The notes under the pieces are model-generated. The model ran no database searches, was not told the DNA's origin, and was given only the letters and a program-made list of their open reading frames with translations. A DNA stretch of 64,000 nucleotides, from NCBI RefSeq assembly GCF_008086175.1, contig NZ_VSKM01000010.1:62001-126000 (forward strand), in the 5' to 3' direction. A program made the translations under genes and the position numbers. Source of the stretch: Bizionia saleffrena. Its GTDB lineage: Bacteria > Bacteroidota > Bacteroidia > Flavobacteriales > Flavobacteriaceae. Positions 8,986-18,798 of this stretch are shown one piece after another. The first letter of the stretch is position 1. Each line of letters opens with the position of its first letter.

Positions 8986-10074
8986 ATGGCAAAAAAGACA
9001 ATTCTTAACGAGAAGTCTATGGACTTTTTAGAAAAATATTTAAATAACGCTGCACCTACAGGTTACGAATGGGGTGGCCAGAAAATCTGGATGGATTATC
9101 TAAAGCCTTACGTCGATGAATTTATTACAGATACGTATGGTACCGCGGTAGGAGTTATTAATCCTGATGCAAAATATAAAGTGGTTATTGAGGGCCACGC
9201 AGACGAAATTTCGTGGTATGTAAATTATATTAATGACGACGGACTTATTTACGTGATAAGAAATGGTGGTAGTGATCACCAAATTGCACCGAGTAAAGTA
9301 GTAAATATTCACACTAAAGATGGCATTGTAAAAGGTGTTTTTGGATGGCCAGCGATTCACACTAGAAATAAATCGAAAGAGGAGGCTCCAAAACCTGATA
9401 ATATTTTTATTGACTGTGGTTGTAAAACTAAAGATGAAGTTGAAGCCCTTGGCGTACACGTGGGTTGTGTAATTACCTACCCAGACGAATTTCATATTTT
9501 AAACAAAAACAACTTTGTTTGTCGTGCATTAGACAATAGAATGGGTGGTTTTATGATTGCTGAAGTAGCGCGTCTACTAAAAGAAAATAAGAAAGAATTA
9601 CCTTTCGGACTTTACATTACCAACTCTGTACAAGAGGAAATTGGTTTACGTGGTGCACAAATGATTAGTGAGCGTATTAAGCCAAACGTGGCGATTGTTA
9701 CCGATGTAACACACGATACAACAACACCAATGATTAACCAAAAAGCGCAAGGACATTGCGAAATTGGTAAAGGACCTGCTATAGCTTACGCACCAGCAGT
9801 TCAACAAAAATTACGTGATTTAATTACCGATACTGCCGATGCTAACAAGATTCCTTTTCAACGTACTGCTTTATCGCGCGCAACAGGAACAGATACCGAT
9901 GCCTTTGCCTATAGCAATGGCGGCGTAGCTTCTGCCTTAATTTCGTTACCATTACGCTATATGCATACAACGGTAGAAACCGTGCACAGAGACGATGTAG
10001 AAAACGTGATTAAATTAATTTACGAAACCTTACTTAAAATTGAAGACGGCGAAACGTTCTCCTATTTTGAATAG
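8986..10074 (+). CDS. M42-family metallopeptidase (aminopeptidase/endoglucanase-like)
   Basis: A 362-residue enzyme with M42 di-metal ligands in order: H71 and D73 (EGHADEISW), D183 (ALDNRMGG), the catalytic Glu pair E217-E218 (QEEIGLRGAQ), an Asp near 240 (VTDVTHD) and a late His in HTTVETVHRDD. M42 enzymes are cytoplasmic aminopeptidases that form large assemblies. There is no signal peptide. A strong terminator starts 34 bases after the stop. Confidence 0.92.
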   Translation: MAKKTILNEKSMDFLEKYLNNAAPTGYEWGGQKIWMDYLKPYVDEFITDTYGTAVGVINPDAKYKVVIEGHADEISWYVNYINDDGLIYVIRNGGSDHQIAPSKVVNIHTKDGIVKGVFGWPAIHTRNKSKEEAPKPDNIFIDCGCKTKDEVEALGVHVGCVITYPDEFHILNKNNFVCRALDNRMGGFMIAEVARLLKENKKELPFGLYITNSVQEEIGLRGAQMISERIKPNVAIVTDVTHDTTTPMINQKAQGHCEIGKGPAIAYAPAVQQKLRDLITDTADANKIPFQRTALSRATGTDTDAFAYSNGGVASALISLPLRYMHTTVETVHRDDVENVIKLIYETLLKIEDGETFSYFE

Positions 10075-10107
10075 CCAGCGAAGCTGAATTTAACTAAAAA
10101 TAATTAC

Positions 10108-10132
10108 GAGCCTCTTTTTAGAGGCTCTTTTT
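10108..10132 (+). terminator. Strong terminator directly before the Nudix start codon
   Basis: A perfect 8-bp stem GAGCCTCT / AGAGGCTC with a TTTT loop is followed by five Ts (10128-10132). The next gene's ATG begins at 10136, only three bases after the T-run. It should end the M42 transcript; any transcript continuing into the Nudix gene would carry this hairpin right over its ribosome-binding region. Confidence 0.85.
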
Positions 10133-10135
10133 GAT

Positions 10136-10690
10136 ATGACAGAAGAGTGTATAGATATTGTAACCCAAACGGGAGAAGCCACTGGTAAAACAGCTTTAAA
10201 ATCTGAAATTCACAGTCAAGGGTTGTATCATAATACCGCCCACATTTGGTTTTACACCAAAGACGGTTATATATTATTACAGCAGCGTGCAGCATCAAAA
10301 GCAATATACCCGCTACTTTGGGATGTTTCCGTTTCTGGTCACGTCGATGCTGGCGAATCCATTACCAATGGTGGCATTAGAGAAACTCAAGAGGAAATTG
10401 GCTTGAAAATAACGACTTCCGATTTGCATAAAATTGGTGTTTTTGACTGTTTCAAATCATATAATAATGGTATTATCGATAATGAATTTCACCATACCTT
10501 TATGGCGGAATTGAAAGTACCGCTATCAGAACTTGTACCTCAAGTTGAGGAAGTGGAGGCTTTAAAATTAGTAACTTTTGAAGCGTTCAAAGTACTATTG
10601 AAACATAGTACAACCAATGGGCATTTTGTGGCTTCAAATTATAGGTACTACCTAAAGGTTTTAAAATCCATAGAACAACGCAGCAACTAA
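10136..10690 (+). CDS. Nudix hydrolase (isopentenyl-diphosphate isomerase-like subgroup)
   Basis: A 184-residue protein with a complete Nudix box at residues 68-90 (Gly68, Glu74, then RETQEEIGL). The N-terminal part (IDIVTQTGEATGK, then HNTAHIWFYTKDGYILLQQR) resembles the Nudix subgroup close to IPP isomerase. Nudix enzymes cleave nucleoside diphosphates linked to other groups; the substrate is not predictable. It abuts the PrsW-type gene (next start at the base after this stop), so the two are translationally coupled. A terminator hairpin sits immediately upstream. Confidence 0.88.
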   Translation: MTEECIDIVTQTGEATGKTALKSEIHSQGLYHNTAHIWFYTKDGYILLQQRAASKAIYPLLWDVSVSGHVDAGESITNGGIRETQEEIGLKITTSDLHKIGVFDCFKSYNNGIIDNEFHHTFMAELKVPLSELVPQVEEVEALKLVTFEAFKVLLKHSTTNGHFVASNYRYYLKVLKSIEQRSN

Positions 10691-11371
10691 ATGAGTCTAC
10701 TTCTACTAGCCCTCGCCCCTATTTTTATAATCATTATTTATATTTATAGTAAGGATAAATATGAAAGAGAGCCGAAATGGCTACTTCTCATTTCATTTCT
10801 ATTGGGCGCTATAGTTAGCATTTTTATAACGACTATTCTATATAGTGTCTTCAAAATCGCCTTACCGGTTACCGACAATCTCAATGTAGTACAACAATGT
10901 ATTCAAGCTTTTGTGGTCGTTGGGTTTTCAGAAGAATTTAGCAAATACCTTATTGTATTATTCTTTGCACAACGCCGAAAAGAATTTAACGAACGGTTCG
11001 ACGGCATCGTTTACGCCGTTATGGTGTCTATGGGTTTTGCCGCTACCGAGAATGTATTATATGTTTTAGAAGGCGGAGCATCAACAGCTCTCTTAAGAGC
11101 CTTTACTGCCGTACCAGCACATGCTACTTTTGGAATCCTAATGGGCTATTTTATGGGAAAAGCGAAGTTTTCAAAAAACAAAATAGTACTTAATTTAACC
11201 GGTTTATTATTAGCTGTTTTATTTCACGGCGCCTACGATTTCTTCTTGTTTATAGACTTTATTCCAGGCATTTGGGTTGGGGCTTTCGTTTCATTAATCA
11301 TAGGTGTTTTACTCTCTCGAAAGGCTATAAAAAGACATCAAAGCATATCCATTTTTAAAAATACCAAATAA
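10691..11371 (+). CDS. PrsW-family intramembrane metalloprotease
   Basis: A 226-residue membrane protein with about seven hydrophobic segments. The Glu pair E81-E82 (GFSEEFSKY), a further Glu at 120 (AATENVLY), H144 (PAHATFG) and H179 with D183 (FHGAYD) match the PrsW-type site and the wider CPBP superfamily. PrsW cleaves an anti-sigma factor in Bacillus; no anti-sigma gene is nearby, so the substrate is unknown. The start is contiguous with the Nudix stop. Confidence 0.85.
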   Translation: MSLLLLALAPIFIIIIYIYSKDKYEREPKWLLLISFLLGAIVSIFITTILYSVFKIALPVTDNLNVVQQCIQAFVVVGFSEEFSKYLIVLFFAQRRKEFNERFDGIVYAVMVSMGFAATENVLYVLEGGASTALLRAFTAVPAHATFGILMGYFMGKAKFSKNKIVLNLTGLLLAVLFHGAYDFFLFIDFIPGIWVGAFVSLIIGVLLSRKAIKRHQSISIFKNTK

Positions 11372-11407
11372 CACCTTATCTTTAAGGTTCGAAATACACA
11401 CAATTTT

Positions 11408-11896
11408 ATGAGTAAAACATATAAAACAAGCGTCAATTCTAACTATAATTTTGAGTTATCGCAAGACAGCGTTTCAACATTAGATGCTTTAAAAACAGCG
11501 GACAATACGTTTCATATTCTTGAGAACAATACCTCGTTTAAGGCACAGATTTTAGCTTCAGATTTTAATAAAAAGAGTTATAAAGTGGAAATCAATGACA
11601 CCACTTACGCCGTTCAAATAAACGACGAACTCGATGATTTAATTAAAGAAATGGGATTTGAGATTGGAGCGTCCAAAACAATAAACGACATTAAAGCACC
11701 GATGCCAGGCCTTATTTTATCTTTAAATGTAAGCGAAGGTCAGGAGGTTAAAGAAAATGATCCTTTGTTAATTTTAGAAGCAATGAAGATGGAAAATGTA
11801 TTTAATTCACCTCGCGATGGCATTATTAAATCTATTGCTGTGAAGACGGGAGATGCCGTAGAGAAAAATCAATTATTAATTGAATTTGAAAATTAA
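11408..11896 (+). CDS. Biotin carboxyl carrier subunit of an acyl-CoA carboxylase
   Basis: A 162-residue protein. The last 75 residues form the biotinyl domain (IKAPMPGLILSLNVSEGQEV, then EAMKMEN with the biotin-accepting Lys127). The N-terminal half is a less conserved segment that should contact the carboxylase partner. It is the first gene of a three-gene acyl-CoA carboxylase operon, followed after one base by the biotin carboxylase and then by the carboxyltransferase, a set usual in Bacteroidota for propionyl-CoA or related acyl-CoA carboxylation. Confidence 0.92.
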   Translation: MSKTYKTSVNSNYNFELSQDSVSTLDALKTADNTFHILENNTSFKAQILASDFNKKSYKVEINDTTYAVQINDELDDLIKEMGFEIGASKTINDIKAPMPGLILSLNVSEGQEVKENDPLLILEAMKMENVFNSPRDGIIKSIAVKTGDAVEKNQLLIEFEN

Positions 11897-11897
11897 G

Positions 11898-13340
11898 ATG
11901 AAGAAATTACTAGTAGCAAATAGAGGTGAAATTGCCATTCGTGTCATGCGAACAGCAAAAAAAATGGGCATTAAAACGGTCGCAGTATATTCTACTGCCG
12001 ACAGAAATGCGCCGCACGTAAAATATGCAGACGAAGCCGTTTTAATTGGTGAAGCGCCTTCAAATCAATCCTATTTATTAGGCGATAAAATTATTGAAGT
12101 TGCGAAAAGCTTAAATGTCGATGCCATTCATCCAGGATATGGTTTCCTCTCTGAAAATGCTGGATTTGCGGAAAAAGCAGAACAAAATAACATCCTTTTT
12201 ATTGGTCCGAAATCCAAAGCCATTAAAATAATGGGAAGTAAATTAGCAGCCAAAGAAGCGGTTAAAGCGTACGATATCCCAATGGTTCCGGGTACCGCAG
12301 AAGCGATTACCGATATTCCTGAAGCTAAAAAAATTGCTACTACCATTGGCTTTCCAATTCTTATTAAAGCCTCTGCCGGTGGTGGAGGAAAAGGAATGCG
12401 CGTGGTAGAAAAGGAAGCGGACTTCGAATCGCAAATGGATCGCGCCATCAGTGAAGCTGTAAACGCTTTTGGTGATGGTTCCGTATTTATCGAGAAATAT
12501 GTGGCCTCTCCGCGACATATTGAAATACAAATAATGGCCGATAATCACGGTAATGTGATTCATTTATTCGAGCGAGAATGTAGTATACAGCGGCGCCATC
12601 AAAAAGTTGTCGAAGAAGCTCCTTCCGCTGTATTGACTCCCGAATTGCGAGAGAAGATGGGACAAGCCGCTATAGAAGTAGCTAAAGCTTGCGATTATGT
12701 AAATGCAGGAACAGTGGAGTTTTTATTAGACGACGACCTCAATTTCTATTTTCTAGAAATGAATACGCGTTTGCAAGTAGAACACCCCGTTACCGAGCTT
12801 ATTACGGGTACCGACTTAGTCGAATTGCAGATTAGAGTCGCAAGGAATGAAGTGCTTCAACTTAAACAAAGCGATTTAAAAATTAAAGGACACGCTATCG
12901 AATTACGTGTGTACGCCGAAGATCCATTAAACGATTTTTTACCTAGCGTGGGGCATTTAGACGTGTACCAATTACCAGTGGGCGAAAACATTAGAGTGGA
13001 TAATGGTTTCGAGCAAGGAATGGATATCCCTATTTATTACGACCCAATGTTGGCCAAATTAATAACCTATGGCGACACAAGAGCTGAAGCTATTCAATTA
13101 ATGAGTACAGCCATTAGCGCGTATAAAGTGGAAGGCATACAGACCACTTTAACTTTTGGTGCTTTTGTTTGCCAACACGAAGCGTTTACCTCAGGGCATT
13201 TCAATACGCATTTCGTTAAGCAGTTTTATTCGCCAGAAGCTATAAAAGCAAAACAAGAGAATGAAGCAAAAATAGCCGCGAAAATAGCTCTGAAACAATA
13301 TATTGAAGATCAAAAAGTGCTACGCGTACCAACGAAATAA
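11898..13340 (+). CDS. accC: Biotin carboxylase subunit
   Basis: A 480-residue ATP-grasp enzyme using the ATG at 11898 (MKKLLVANRGEIAIRVMRTA); an earlier ATG at 11880 would overlap the carrier gene and add six residues. Visible are the N-terminal ANRGEIA box, the glycine-rich ATP loop ASAGGGGKGMRVV, EKYVASPRHIEIQ, and FLEMNTRLQVEHPVTE of the active site. It carboxylates biotin on the carrier protein with bicarbonate and ATP. It lies between the carrier and the carboxyltransferase genes. Confidence 0.95.
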   Translation: MKKLLVANRGEIAIRVMRTAKKMGIKTVAVYSTADRNAPHVKYADEAVLIGEAPSNQSYLLGDKIIEVAKSLNVDAIHPGYGFLSENAGFAEKAEQNNILFIGPKSKAIKIMGSKLAAKEAVKAYDIPMVPGTAEAITDIPEAKKIATTIGFPILIKASAGGGGKGMRVVEKEADFESQMDRAISEAVNAFGDGSVFIEKYVASPRHIEIQIMADNHGNVIHLFERECSIQRRHQKVVEEAPSAVLTPELREKMGQAAIEVAKACDYVNAGTVEFLLDDDLNFYFLEMNTRLQVEHPVTELITGTDLVELQIRVARNEVLQLKQSDLKIKGHAIELRVYAEDPLNDFLPSVGHLDVYQLPVGENIRVDNGFEQGMDIPIYYDPMLAKLITYGDTRAEAIQLMSTAISAYKVEGIQTTLTFGAFVCQHEAFTSGHFNTHFVKQFYSPEAIKAKQENEAKIAAKIALKQYIEDQKVLRVPTK

Positions 13341-13407
13341 GCGCTCATCACAATAAAAAACAATGCAATGTGCTTTTAAGCGCGCATTTTAAAATACACT
13401 TAGAAAA

Positions 13408-14949
13408 ATGGATTCTAAAATTAAAGATTTAAACAAAAAACTGACGTTAGCTCACTTGGGTGGCGGACAGGTACGTATAGATAAACAACACGAAAAAAAG
13501 AAATTAACAGCACGCGAACGGGTGACTTACCTTTTAGACGATGGTTCTTTTGAAGAAATTGGAGCGTTAGTCACACACCGAACTAAAGATTTCGGAATGG
13601 AAAATCAGCAGTTTTATGGTGATGGGGTTGTTACAGGTTACGGAACAATAAGCGGAAGATTGATTTATGTTTTTGCCCAAGATTTCACCGTTTTTGGAGG
13701 CTCACTTTCTGAAACGCACGCCGAAAAAATATGTAAAGTAATGGATTTAGCAGTAAAAGTAGGTGCTCCCATTATCGGACTTAATGATTCTGGTGGTGCG
13801 CGTATTCAAGAAGGAGTACGCTCGCTTGGTGGTTATGCCGATATTTTTTACAAAAATGTTCAAGCTTCGGGAGTAATTCCTCAAATTTCAGCCATAATGG
13901 GACCTTGTGCCGGTGGTGCCGTGTATTCGCCAGCAATGACCGATTTTACACTTATGGTAGAAAATACCAGTTATATGTTTGTAACAGGCCCAAATGTTGT
14001 AAAGACGGTAACTAACGAAACCGTAACCTCTGAAGAATTGGGTGGTGCGAGCACACACTCCACAAAATCGGGAGTAACTCATATTACATCGGCTAACGAT
14101 ATTGAATGTTTGGAAGATGTTAAAAAATTAATGAGCTATCTTCCTCAGAATAATACCGAAAAAACGAAAGCCCTTCCTTTTGAATTAAAAGAGGAAACGC
14201 GCGAGGTATTAGCAAATATAATTCCTGATAACGCAAATAAACCGTACGATATGCACAGCGTTATTAACGGTATAATTGACGAAGACTCGTTTTACGAAAT
14301 TCATAAGAATTTTGCAGAAAATATAGTGGTCGGTTTTGCACGGTTGGGCGGGAAAAGCATTGGTATTGTTGCCAATCAGCCGTTATATTTAGCCGGCGTT
14401 TTAGATGTTGATAGTTCAACAAAAGCGGCACGATTTGTCCGTTTCTGCGATTGCTTCAACATTCCATTACTAGTCTTAGAAGATGTGCCTGGATTTTTAC
14501 CGGGAACCGATCAAGAATGGAACGCAATTATTACTAACGGAGCAAAATTATTGTATGCTTTTAGTGAAGCAACTGTACCTCGTATTACCGTTATTACACG
14601 TAAAGCCTACGGTGGCGCTTACGATGTAATGAACTCGAAACACATTGGTGCCGATATGAACTATGCGTGGCCAAGTGCTGAAATTGCAGTAATGGGCGCT
14701 AAAGGAGCAGCGGAAATTATCTTTAAGAAAGAAATCTCTGCAGCCGAAGATAGCGACGGCAAATGGAAAGAAAAAGAAGCTGAATATGCCGCTCTTTTTG
14801 CAAATCCGTACAGTGCCGCAGAACGTGGATTTATAGACGAAGTTATTTTACCACAAGATACCCGCCGAAAGTTAATAAAAGCTTTCGCTATGCTAGAAGA
14901 CAAGCAGATCGAAACACCAAAACGCAAGCACGGAAATATTCCGTTATAG
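13408..14949 (+). CDS. Acyl-CoA carboxylase carboxyltransferase (beta) subunit, propionyl-CoA carboxylase type
   Basis: A 513-residue carboxyltransferase with both crotonase-like halves. Landmarks are [77 protein letters not shown] and [13 protein letters not shown]. These build the oxyanion holes that transfer carboxyl from biotin to acyl-CoA. Propionyl-CoA is the likeliest substrate by family, but acetyl- or methylcrotonyl-CoA cannot be ruled out. The gene ends 6 bases inside the convergent MarC gene. Confidence 0.92.
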   Translation: MDSKIKDLNKKLTLAHLGGGQVRIDKQHEKKKLTARERVTYLLDDGSFEEIGALVTHRTKDFGMENQQFYGDGVVTGYGTISGRLIYVFAQDFTVFGGSLSETHAEKICKVMDLAVKVGAPIIGLNDSGGARIQEGVRSLGGYADIFYKNVQASGVIPQISAIMGPCAGGAVYSPAMTDFTLMVENTSYMFVTGPNVVKTVTNETVTSEELGGASTHSTKSGVTHITSANDIECLEDVKKLMSYLPQNNTEKTKALPFELKEETREVLANIIPDNANKPYDMHSVINGIIDEDSFYEIHKNFAENIVVGFARLGGKSIGIVANQPLYLAGVLDVDSSTKAARFVRFCDCFNIPLLVLEDVPGFLPGTDQEWNAIITNGAKLLYAFSEATVPRITVITRKAYGGAYDVMNSKHIGADMNYAWPSAEIAVMGAKGAAEIIFKKEISAAEDSDGKWKEKEAEYAALFANPYSAAERGFIDEVILPQDTRRKLIKAFAMLEDKQIETPKRKHGNIPL

Positions 14950-15576
14950 AGCGATACGAGACAATATATCGACCACCGAGGCGATAATATACTCTACGCC
15001 TATGGCGATAACGATAAACCCGATAATTCGGGAAAGTGCATTAATACCAGAAGCGCCCAAGAATTTAACGATGAAATGGGCGCTTTTTAGTATTACATAA
15101 ATACATATCGTGACTAAAAGCATCGCTCCTAAAAGCGTCCATATTTCATATATTTTCTGATATTCTTGGTTATAAGCGATCAAGAGCGAGATAGTTCCAG
15201 GCCCTGCCAGCATTGGTATAGATAACGGTGTTAACGATATAGAATCTCGCGAATGTATATCTTTTTGCACACGCTCGCGTTTCATTCCTTTATGTTCTCC
15301 AAATTTCCCTGTTAACAAAGCAAAACCAGAGGACGCGATAATAAGTCCGCCGGCAATTTTAAGCGCATTCAAACTGATTCCGAAAAAGGACAAGATATAC
15401 TTGCCCGCAAAAAATGATAAAAGCAAAATAACAAAGACATTTAAAGCCGTCCAAAAGGCCGTTATAGCGCGCTCCTTTTTACTGTGTTCTTGCGTTAACC
15501 CCACAAAAACAGGTACAGTTCCTAAAGGATTCATAATCGAGAATAAGGCACCAAAACTTAATAAGAATAATTCCAT
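14944..15576 (-). CDS. MarC-family integral membrane protein (copy 2)
   Basis: A 210-residue membrane protein with MarC signatures [40 protein letters not shown] and [20 protein letters not shown]. It has the same length as the MarC protein at 6919 but a different sequence in most positions. Convergent with the carboxyltransferase gene and overlapping its stop by 6 bases, so no terminator can lie between them. Function unknown. Confidence 0.86.
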   Translation of the reverse strand: MELFLLSFGALFSIMNPLGTVPVFVGLTQEHSKKERAITAFWTALNVFVILLLSFFAGKYILSFFGISLNALKIAGGLIIASSGFALLTGKFGEHKGMKRERVQKDIHSRDSISLTPLSIPMLAGPGTISLLIAYNQEYQKIYEIWTLLGAMLLVTICIYVILKSAHFIVKFLGASGINALSRIIGFIVIAIGVEYIIASVVDILSRIAL

Positions 15577-15910
15577 AGTTTTTTATGCAAATTCCGTTCT
15601 TTTTCCCCTAAAGAAAGTTAGCACCTCATTAAAATATAATTACCGAATAGTTAATTATTAGTCTTTAATAATTTGTCGCTATACATTAATTTAACACCGC
15701 TTAAATGGGTAATAAACTAAAGTTTACAAATAGACTGAATACCTTTTTTAAATAATTTTAAAGCATTGGTCGCTTTGGGGACGGCTATAGAATAATAAAC
15801 GCCGACACCTTAATTTAGGGTCACGGTATTTTCTTTATCTTAGTTAGCAATTCAATTGTTGTTTACTTTATTTAAGAAAGACACAACAAAAGGCAAAAAC
15901 AACTCCTACT
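15577..15910. other. Divergent intergenic region between MarC and CIA30 genes
   Basis: About 330 bases, AT-rich, between divergent genes, so it must hold promoters for both. A TTG with a TACTTTAT-like element about 50 bases before the CIA30 start is the only promoter-like candidate seen. No gene or RNA was recognised. Confidence 0.5.
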
Positions 15911-16441
15911 ATGAAATTATTACTGTATATTATAATCTTAACAACCACACAAACAATGGCTATAATTTTCAATTTTAATACATCTTCCAACATTACAAAC
16001 TGGCGCGTAGTAGATGATGTCGTTATGGGAGGGCGCTCTAACGGCACTTTCTCTCTCAACAAAGATGGCAACGGTGTTTTCACTGGCAGCGTCTCTTTAA
16101 AAAATAATGGCGGTTTTTCGTCTTTGCGTTTCAATACAGAGAAAACTAGCGTAGAAGGATTTTCGAATATTGTTTTAAGACTTCGCGGTGATGGAAAAAC
16201 CTATCAGTTTAGAGTAAAAACAAAAGCGACAGATGTCCATTCTTATATTACGACTTTTAAAACATCGGGAGAATGGGAAGACATTAGTATTCCTTTAAAA
16301 GACTTGTATCCTTCCTTTCGCGGAAGAACGCTAGAGATGACTAATTTTTCGGCAGAATCTTTTGAAGAAATTGGTTTTTTAATTGGTAATAAAAGAGAGG
16401 AATCTTTTACGTTATTTTTAGATAGTATACGGTTACAATAG
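15911..16441 (+). CDS. CIA30 / NDUFAF1-like protein
   Basis: A 176-residue protein. WRVVDDVVMGGRSNGTFSLN and FSNIVLRLRGDGKTYQFRVK, with FRGRTLEM and a late EEIGFLIGNKREESFTL, are typical of the CIA30 (complex I assembly factor 30) jelly-roll fold. The first 16 residues are hydrophobic (LLLYIIILTTTQTMA) and may be a weak export signal. In bacteria the family has no firm role; a link to complex I is not implied. It precedes a beta-barrel gene by 97 bases. Confidence 0.82.
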   Translation: MKLLLYIIILTTTQTMAIIFNFNTSSNITNWRVVDDVVMGGRSNGTFSLNKDGNGVFTGSVSLKNNGGFSSLRFNTEKTSVEGFSNIVLRLRGDGKTYQFRVKTKATDVHSYITTFKTSGEWEDISIPLKDLYPSFRGRTLEMTNFSAESFEEIGFLIGNKREESFTLFLDSIRLQ

Positions 16442-16538
16442 AAAACATTTCAATTTAGCTGTATTCGCTTAGCTTCCATTAAATTTAATATTTCCGCTGG
16501 TATTATATATTATAATTCACCCCAAGGGACTAAAACCT

Positions 16539-17153
16539 ATGAAAAAATTACTACTACTTTTTACATTGACTATTTTTGTGCCGTCGGTAAATGCGCAGTG
16601 GTCTGAAAACAATGCGTTGTATTTATCAATGGATTATAACTTAGGAAATTATATAGGAATTGATCTCAACGCAAATTACATTTACAACGAAACCTATTCC
16701 TTTAAAATTGGGTATACTGGAAATTTGCGAAAACCAAAACGGCAACCTGATGATTTTAGCAGGGGTTTTCCAGGTCTCTTTACGCTTGGATTAATTGGCC
16801 CTTTCGATACTATGGAAAATTACCAAATAGGAGCTGGACGGATTATTAAGTTAAATAACAAAGGGAGTATTAGATTAAATCTTTCTATGGGCATAGGCCT
16901 TACTACTATAAAAGAGGCCACAAATTGGCAAAGAGATTCAGCCTACCTGTTAGATAAAAATTACAGTTATCAATACCATCGTTACCGAACACTAAGTCTT
17001 ATTATTAACCCAAAAATAGAATTCCCATTTACGCGAATCTACGGACTTAGTCTATCGCCAATGGTGCAAATAAACAAAGACCGAACGTATTTTGGAATTG
17101 GAATTGGGCAACTATTAGGTGTGCTTAAGAAAAGGGATAACGTTAAAAAATAA
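16539..17153 (+). CDS. Putative outer-membrane beta-barrel protein
   Basis: A 204-residue protein with a signal peptide (LLLLFTLTIFVPSVNAQ) and alternating aromatic/polar strands (ALYLSMDYNLGNYIGIDLN, YSFKIGYTGNLRK, GSIRLNLSMGIGLTTI, ISPMVQINKDRTYFGIGIGQL), as expected for a small outer-membrane barrel. It ends in basic residues rather than the usual C-terminal Phe. Not recognised further. Confidence 0.65.
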   Translation: MKKLLLLFTLTIFVPSVNAQWSENNALYLSMDYNLGNYIGIDLNANYIYNETYSFKIGYTGNLRKPKRQPDDFSRGFPGLFTLGLIGPFDTMENYQIGAGRIIKLNNKGSIRLNLSMGIGLTTIKEATNWQRDSAYLLDKNYSYQYHRYRTLSLIINPKIEFPFTRIYGLSLSPMVQINKDRTYFGIGIGQLLGVLKKRDNVKK

Positions 17154-17254
17154 ATTGCTATAGTTCTTAATTCTTCATAAAACTTAAGTATCTAAATGTA
17201 GAACCCGAAGCAAAACCTCGGGAGATACTGTGGGTAAAACCACCAATAACAGTC

Positions 17255-18322
17255 TTAGTTTTTTACAAGCACCCACAACTCCACTTCTTCTTCCGAACGC
17301 CAATGTTGGTCGCGATTTGTTTGTTTTGAAGCGCCTCGCACACTTTTCTTATAACAGTGTTGCAATTTAAAACGTCCGCCCTCCGCAAGCTCCCTTTCGA
17401 TGGGATGCTCTTTGGTAACGTTAGTAATTTGAGCCAAATTTGAAAAAAGCAGTACCAAATGACCATCGTCTAAAAGACGCTCCCTGGCACCTTTAAAGAA
17501 ATCAGGAAACAAGTTTTTAGGGTAATATATAGCTTCATCAAGAGCATCCACCCTGCGAGGTTCTGGTAACCACGGCGGATTAAAAACAATCAGTTCTGTC
17601 TGCTGCTCAAATTTACCAAAAAGAGATCCGTGGTCTAATTCTATTTTACGAGATAACTTCGTGTCGCCCATAAACTCAGTTAGTCCTACCACGGCATTCG
17701 GGTTAATATCGGTTCCTAAGACTTTCTGAAATCCGTGTTTTACGAGTTGTAAAGACAGTACGCCACTACCAAACCCAACATCGATCGCTGTTTTTTTCGC
17801 TCCTTCATAGCGCTTCAACCAATTATCGAACAACTCTAAATGATCAAAACGAGTCGGCACGTACGTGCCGTAATACGGGTGTAATTTATTTCTTAACACC
17901 GGAATTAACACCCCTTTTTCGTACCATTGCCAAGAGCTGTTTAAGCCTTGTACTTGTGGAAAAGTCAATAAAAAATTAGAAGTTTCAGGATACAGTCTTT
18001 CCAACCAACCAATTACCGGTGCTTTTTTTACTATTAATTTATGATCTGCAATTTCTATGACTATAAGATTCGATAGTTTTCGGTATTCCGATCGGTATTT
18101 GCGCTGCTCTAAAAATGTTTTATTAGGAAACTGCTTTTTAAGATGGTCTTGTAAGGCTTTAAGAAGCACCAATCCATTGCTATAAAAAGCGGTAATTAAA
18201 ACATGTTTCCCTGCTTCTAAAGCTTTTATAGTTAGTTTAACATCTGTCGCGCGATTAAATAATTCTAAACGTTTTTCCGGAACAAAAGGTGCAGGTTTAT
18301 TAATAGTAATATCTGTGCTCAT
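17255..18322 (-). CDS. Class I SAM-dependent methyltransferase (N6-adenine/HemK-like)
   Basis: A 355-residue protein. The C-terminal half has motif I AIDVGFGSGVLSLQLVKHG, GTDINPNAV, and motif IV FNPPWLPEP, the NPPW form used by HemK, RsmC/RlmG and N6-adenine enzymes. The N-terminal 170 residues are a separate poorly conserved domain, like the layout of RlmG/RsmC-type rRNA methyltransferases. The target (rRNA, DNA or release factor) cannot be assigned. There is no restriction gene nearby. Confidence 0.78.
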   Translation of the reverse strand: MSTDITINKPAPFVPEKRLELFNRATDVKLTIKALEAGKHVLITAFYSNGLVLLKALQDHLKKQFPNKTFLEQRKYRSEYRKLSNLIVIEIADHKLIVKKAPVIGWLERLYPETSNFLLTFPQVQGLNSSWQWYEKGVLIPVLRNKLHPYYGTYVPTRFDHLELFDNWLKRYEGAKKTAIDVGFGSGVLSLQLVKHGFQKVLGTDINPNAVVGLTEFMGDTKLSRKIELDHGSLFGKFEQQTELIVFNPPWLPEPRRVDALDEAIYYPKNLFPDFFKGARERLLDDGHLVLLFSNLAQITNVTKEHPIERELAEGGRFKLQHCYKKSVRGASKQTNRDQHWRSEEEVELWVLVKN

Positions 18323-18798
18323 AAATAATTGTATTGTTTTCGATTAAGAAGTAAAAACGACTAATCTACTTTTTTAACTGAATATAATGGATAAAAGATC
18401 GATTCAAAATAGTCAAAAATAAATTCTTAGCAATGGGCCACAGTGCTATAAAGAGATCATTAGTATCGAAAATGAGTAATAATCGGCAAAGATACTTTAA
18501 TAAATTCCATTACATACCCGATTATAAAGGTTTATCTATCAAATAATAAAAACAAAATAGTAATATAAGCGTCACAGTGCTTAAAAAAATGAAACCTAGT
18601 ATATCTATTTACTATCTCCAACAGTCATTGTGAAGAAAACACTCTTCGTTGCGTATTTTACAACAATTTAAAGTAACTATTACTTATATTGAACCCGCTA
18701 ATTAACCCGCATTAAAAGGGAACCAATAATTTTGAATCCTTATTTTAAAGAGCACACCCATAGTCATCTATTTTAGGTGCCTTAAATTATAAAATAAT
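18323..18798. other. Intergenic region with a divergent copy of the cassette-region repeat
   Basis: A 476-base gap between divergent genes. No gene was seen. Around 18640-18705 it carries a degenerate copy of the repeat family that separates genes at 32-41 kb. Confidence 0.5.
18640..18705 (+). repeat. Divergent copy of the central module of the cassette-region repeat
   Basis: The stretch runs GAAAACACTC, then a TTTTACAACAAT stretch, and ends ACTTATATTGAACCCGCTA. It follows the same order as the copies at 32222, 33653 and 35020 (TTTACGGTTT, ACAATAATAA, then a TATATTG or ACATTGAGC box and CGCTATTAAG), lying about 100 bases before the start of the next + strand gene. Similarity is weaker than among the other copies. 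Confidence 0.4.
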
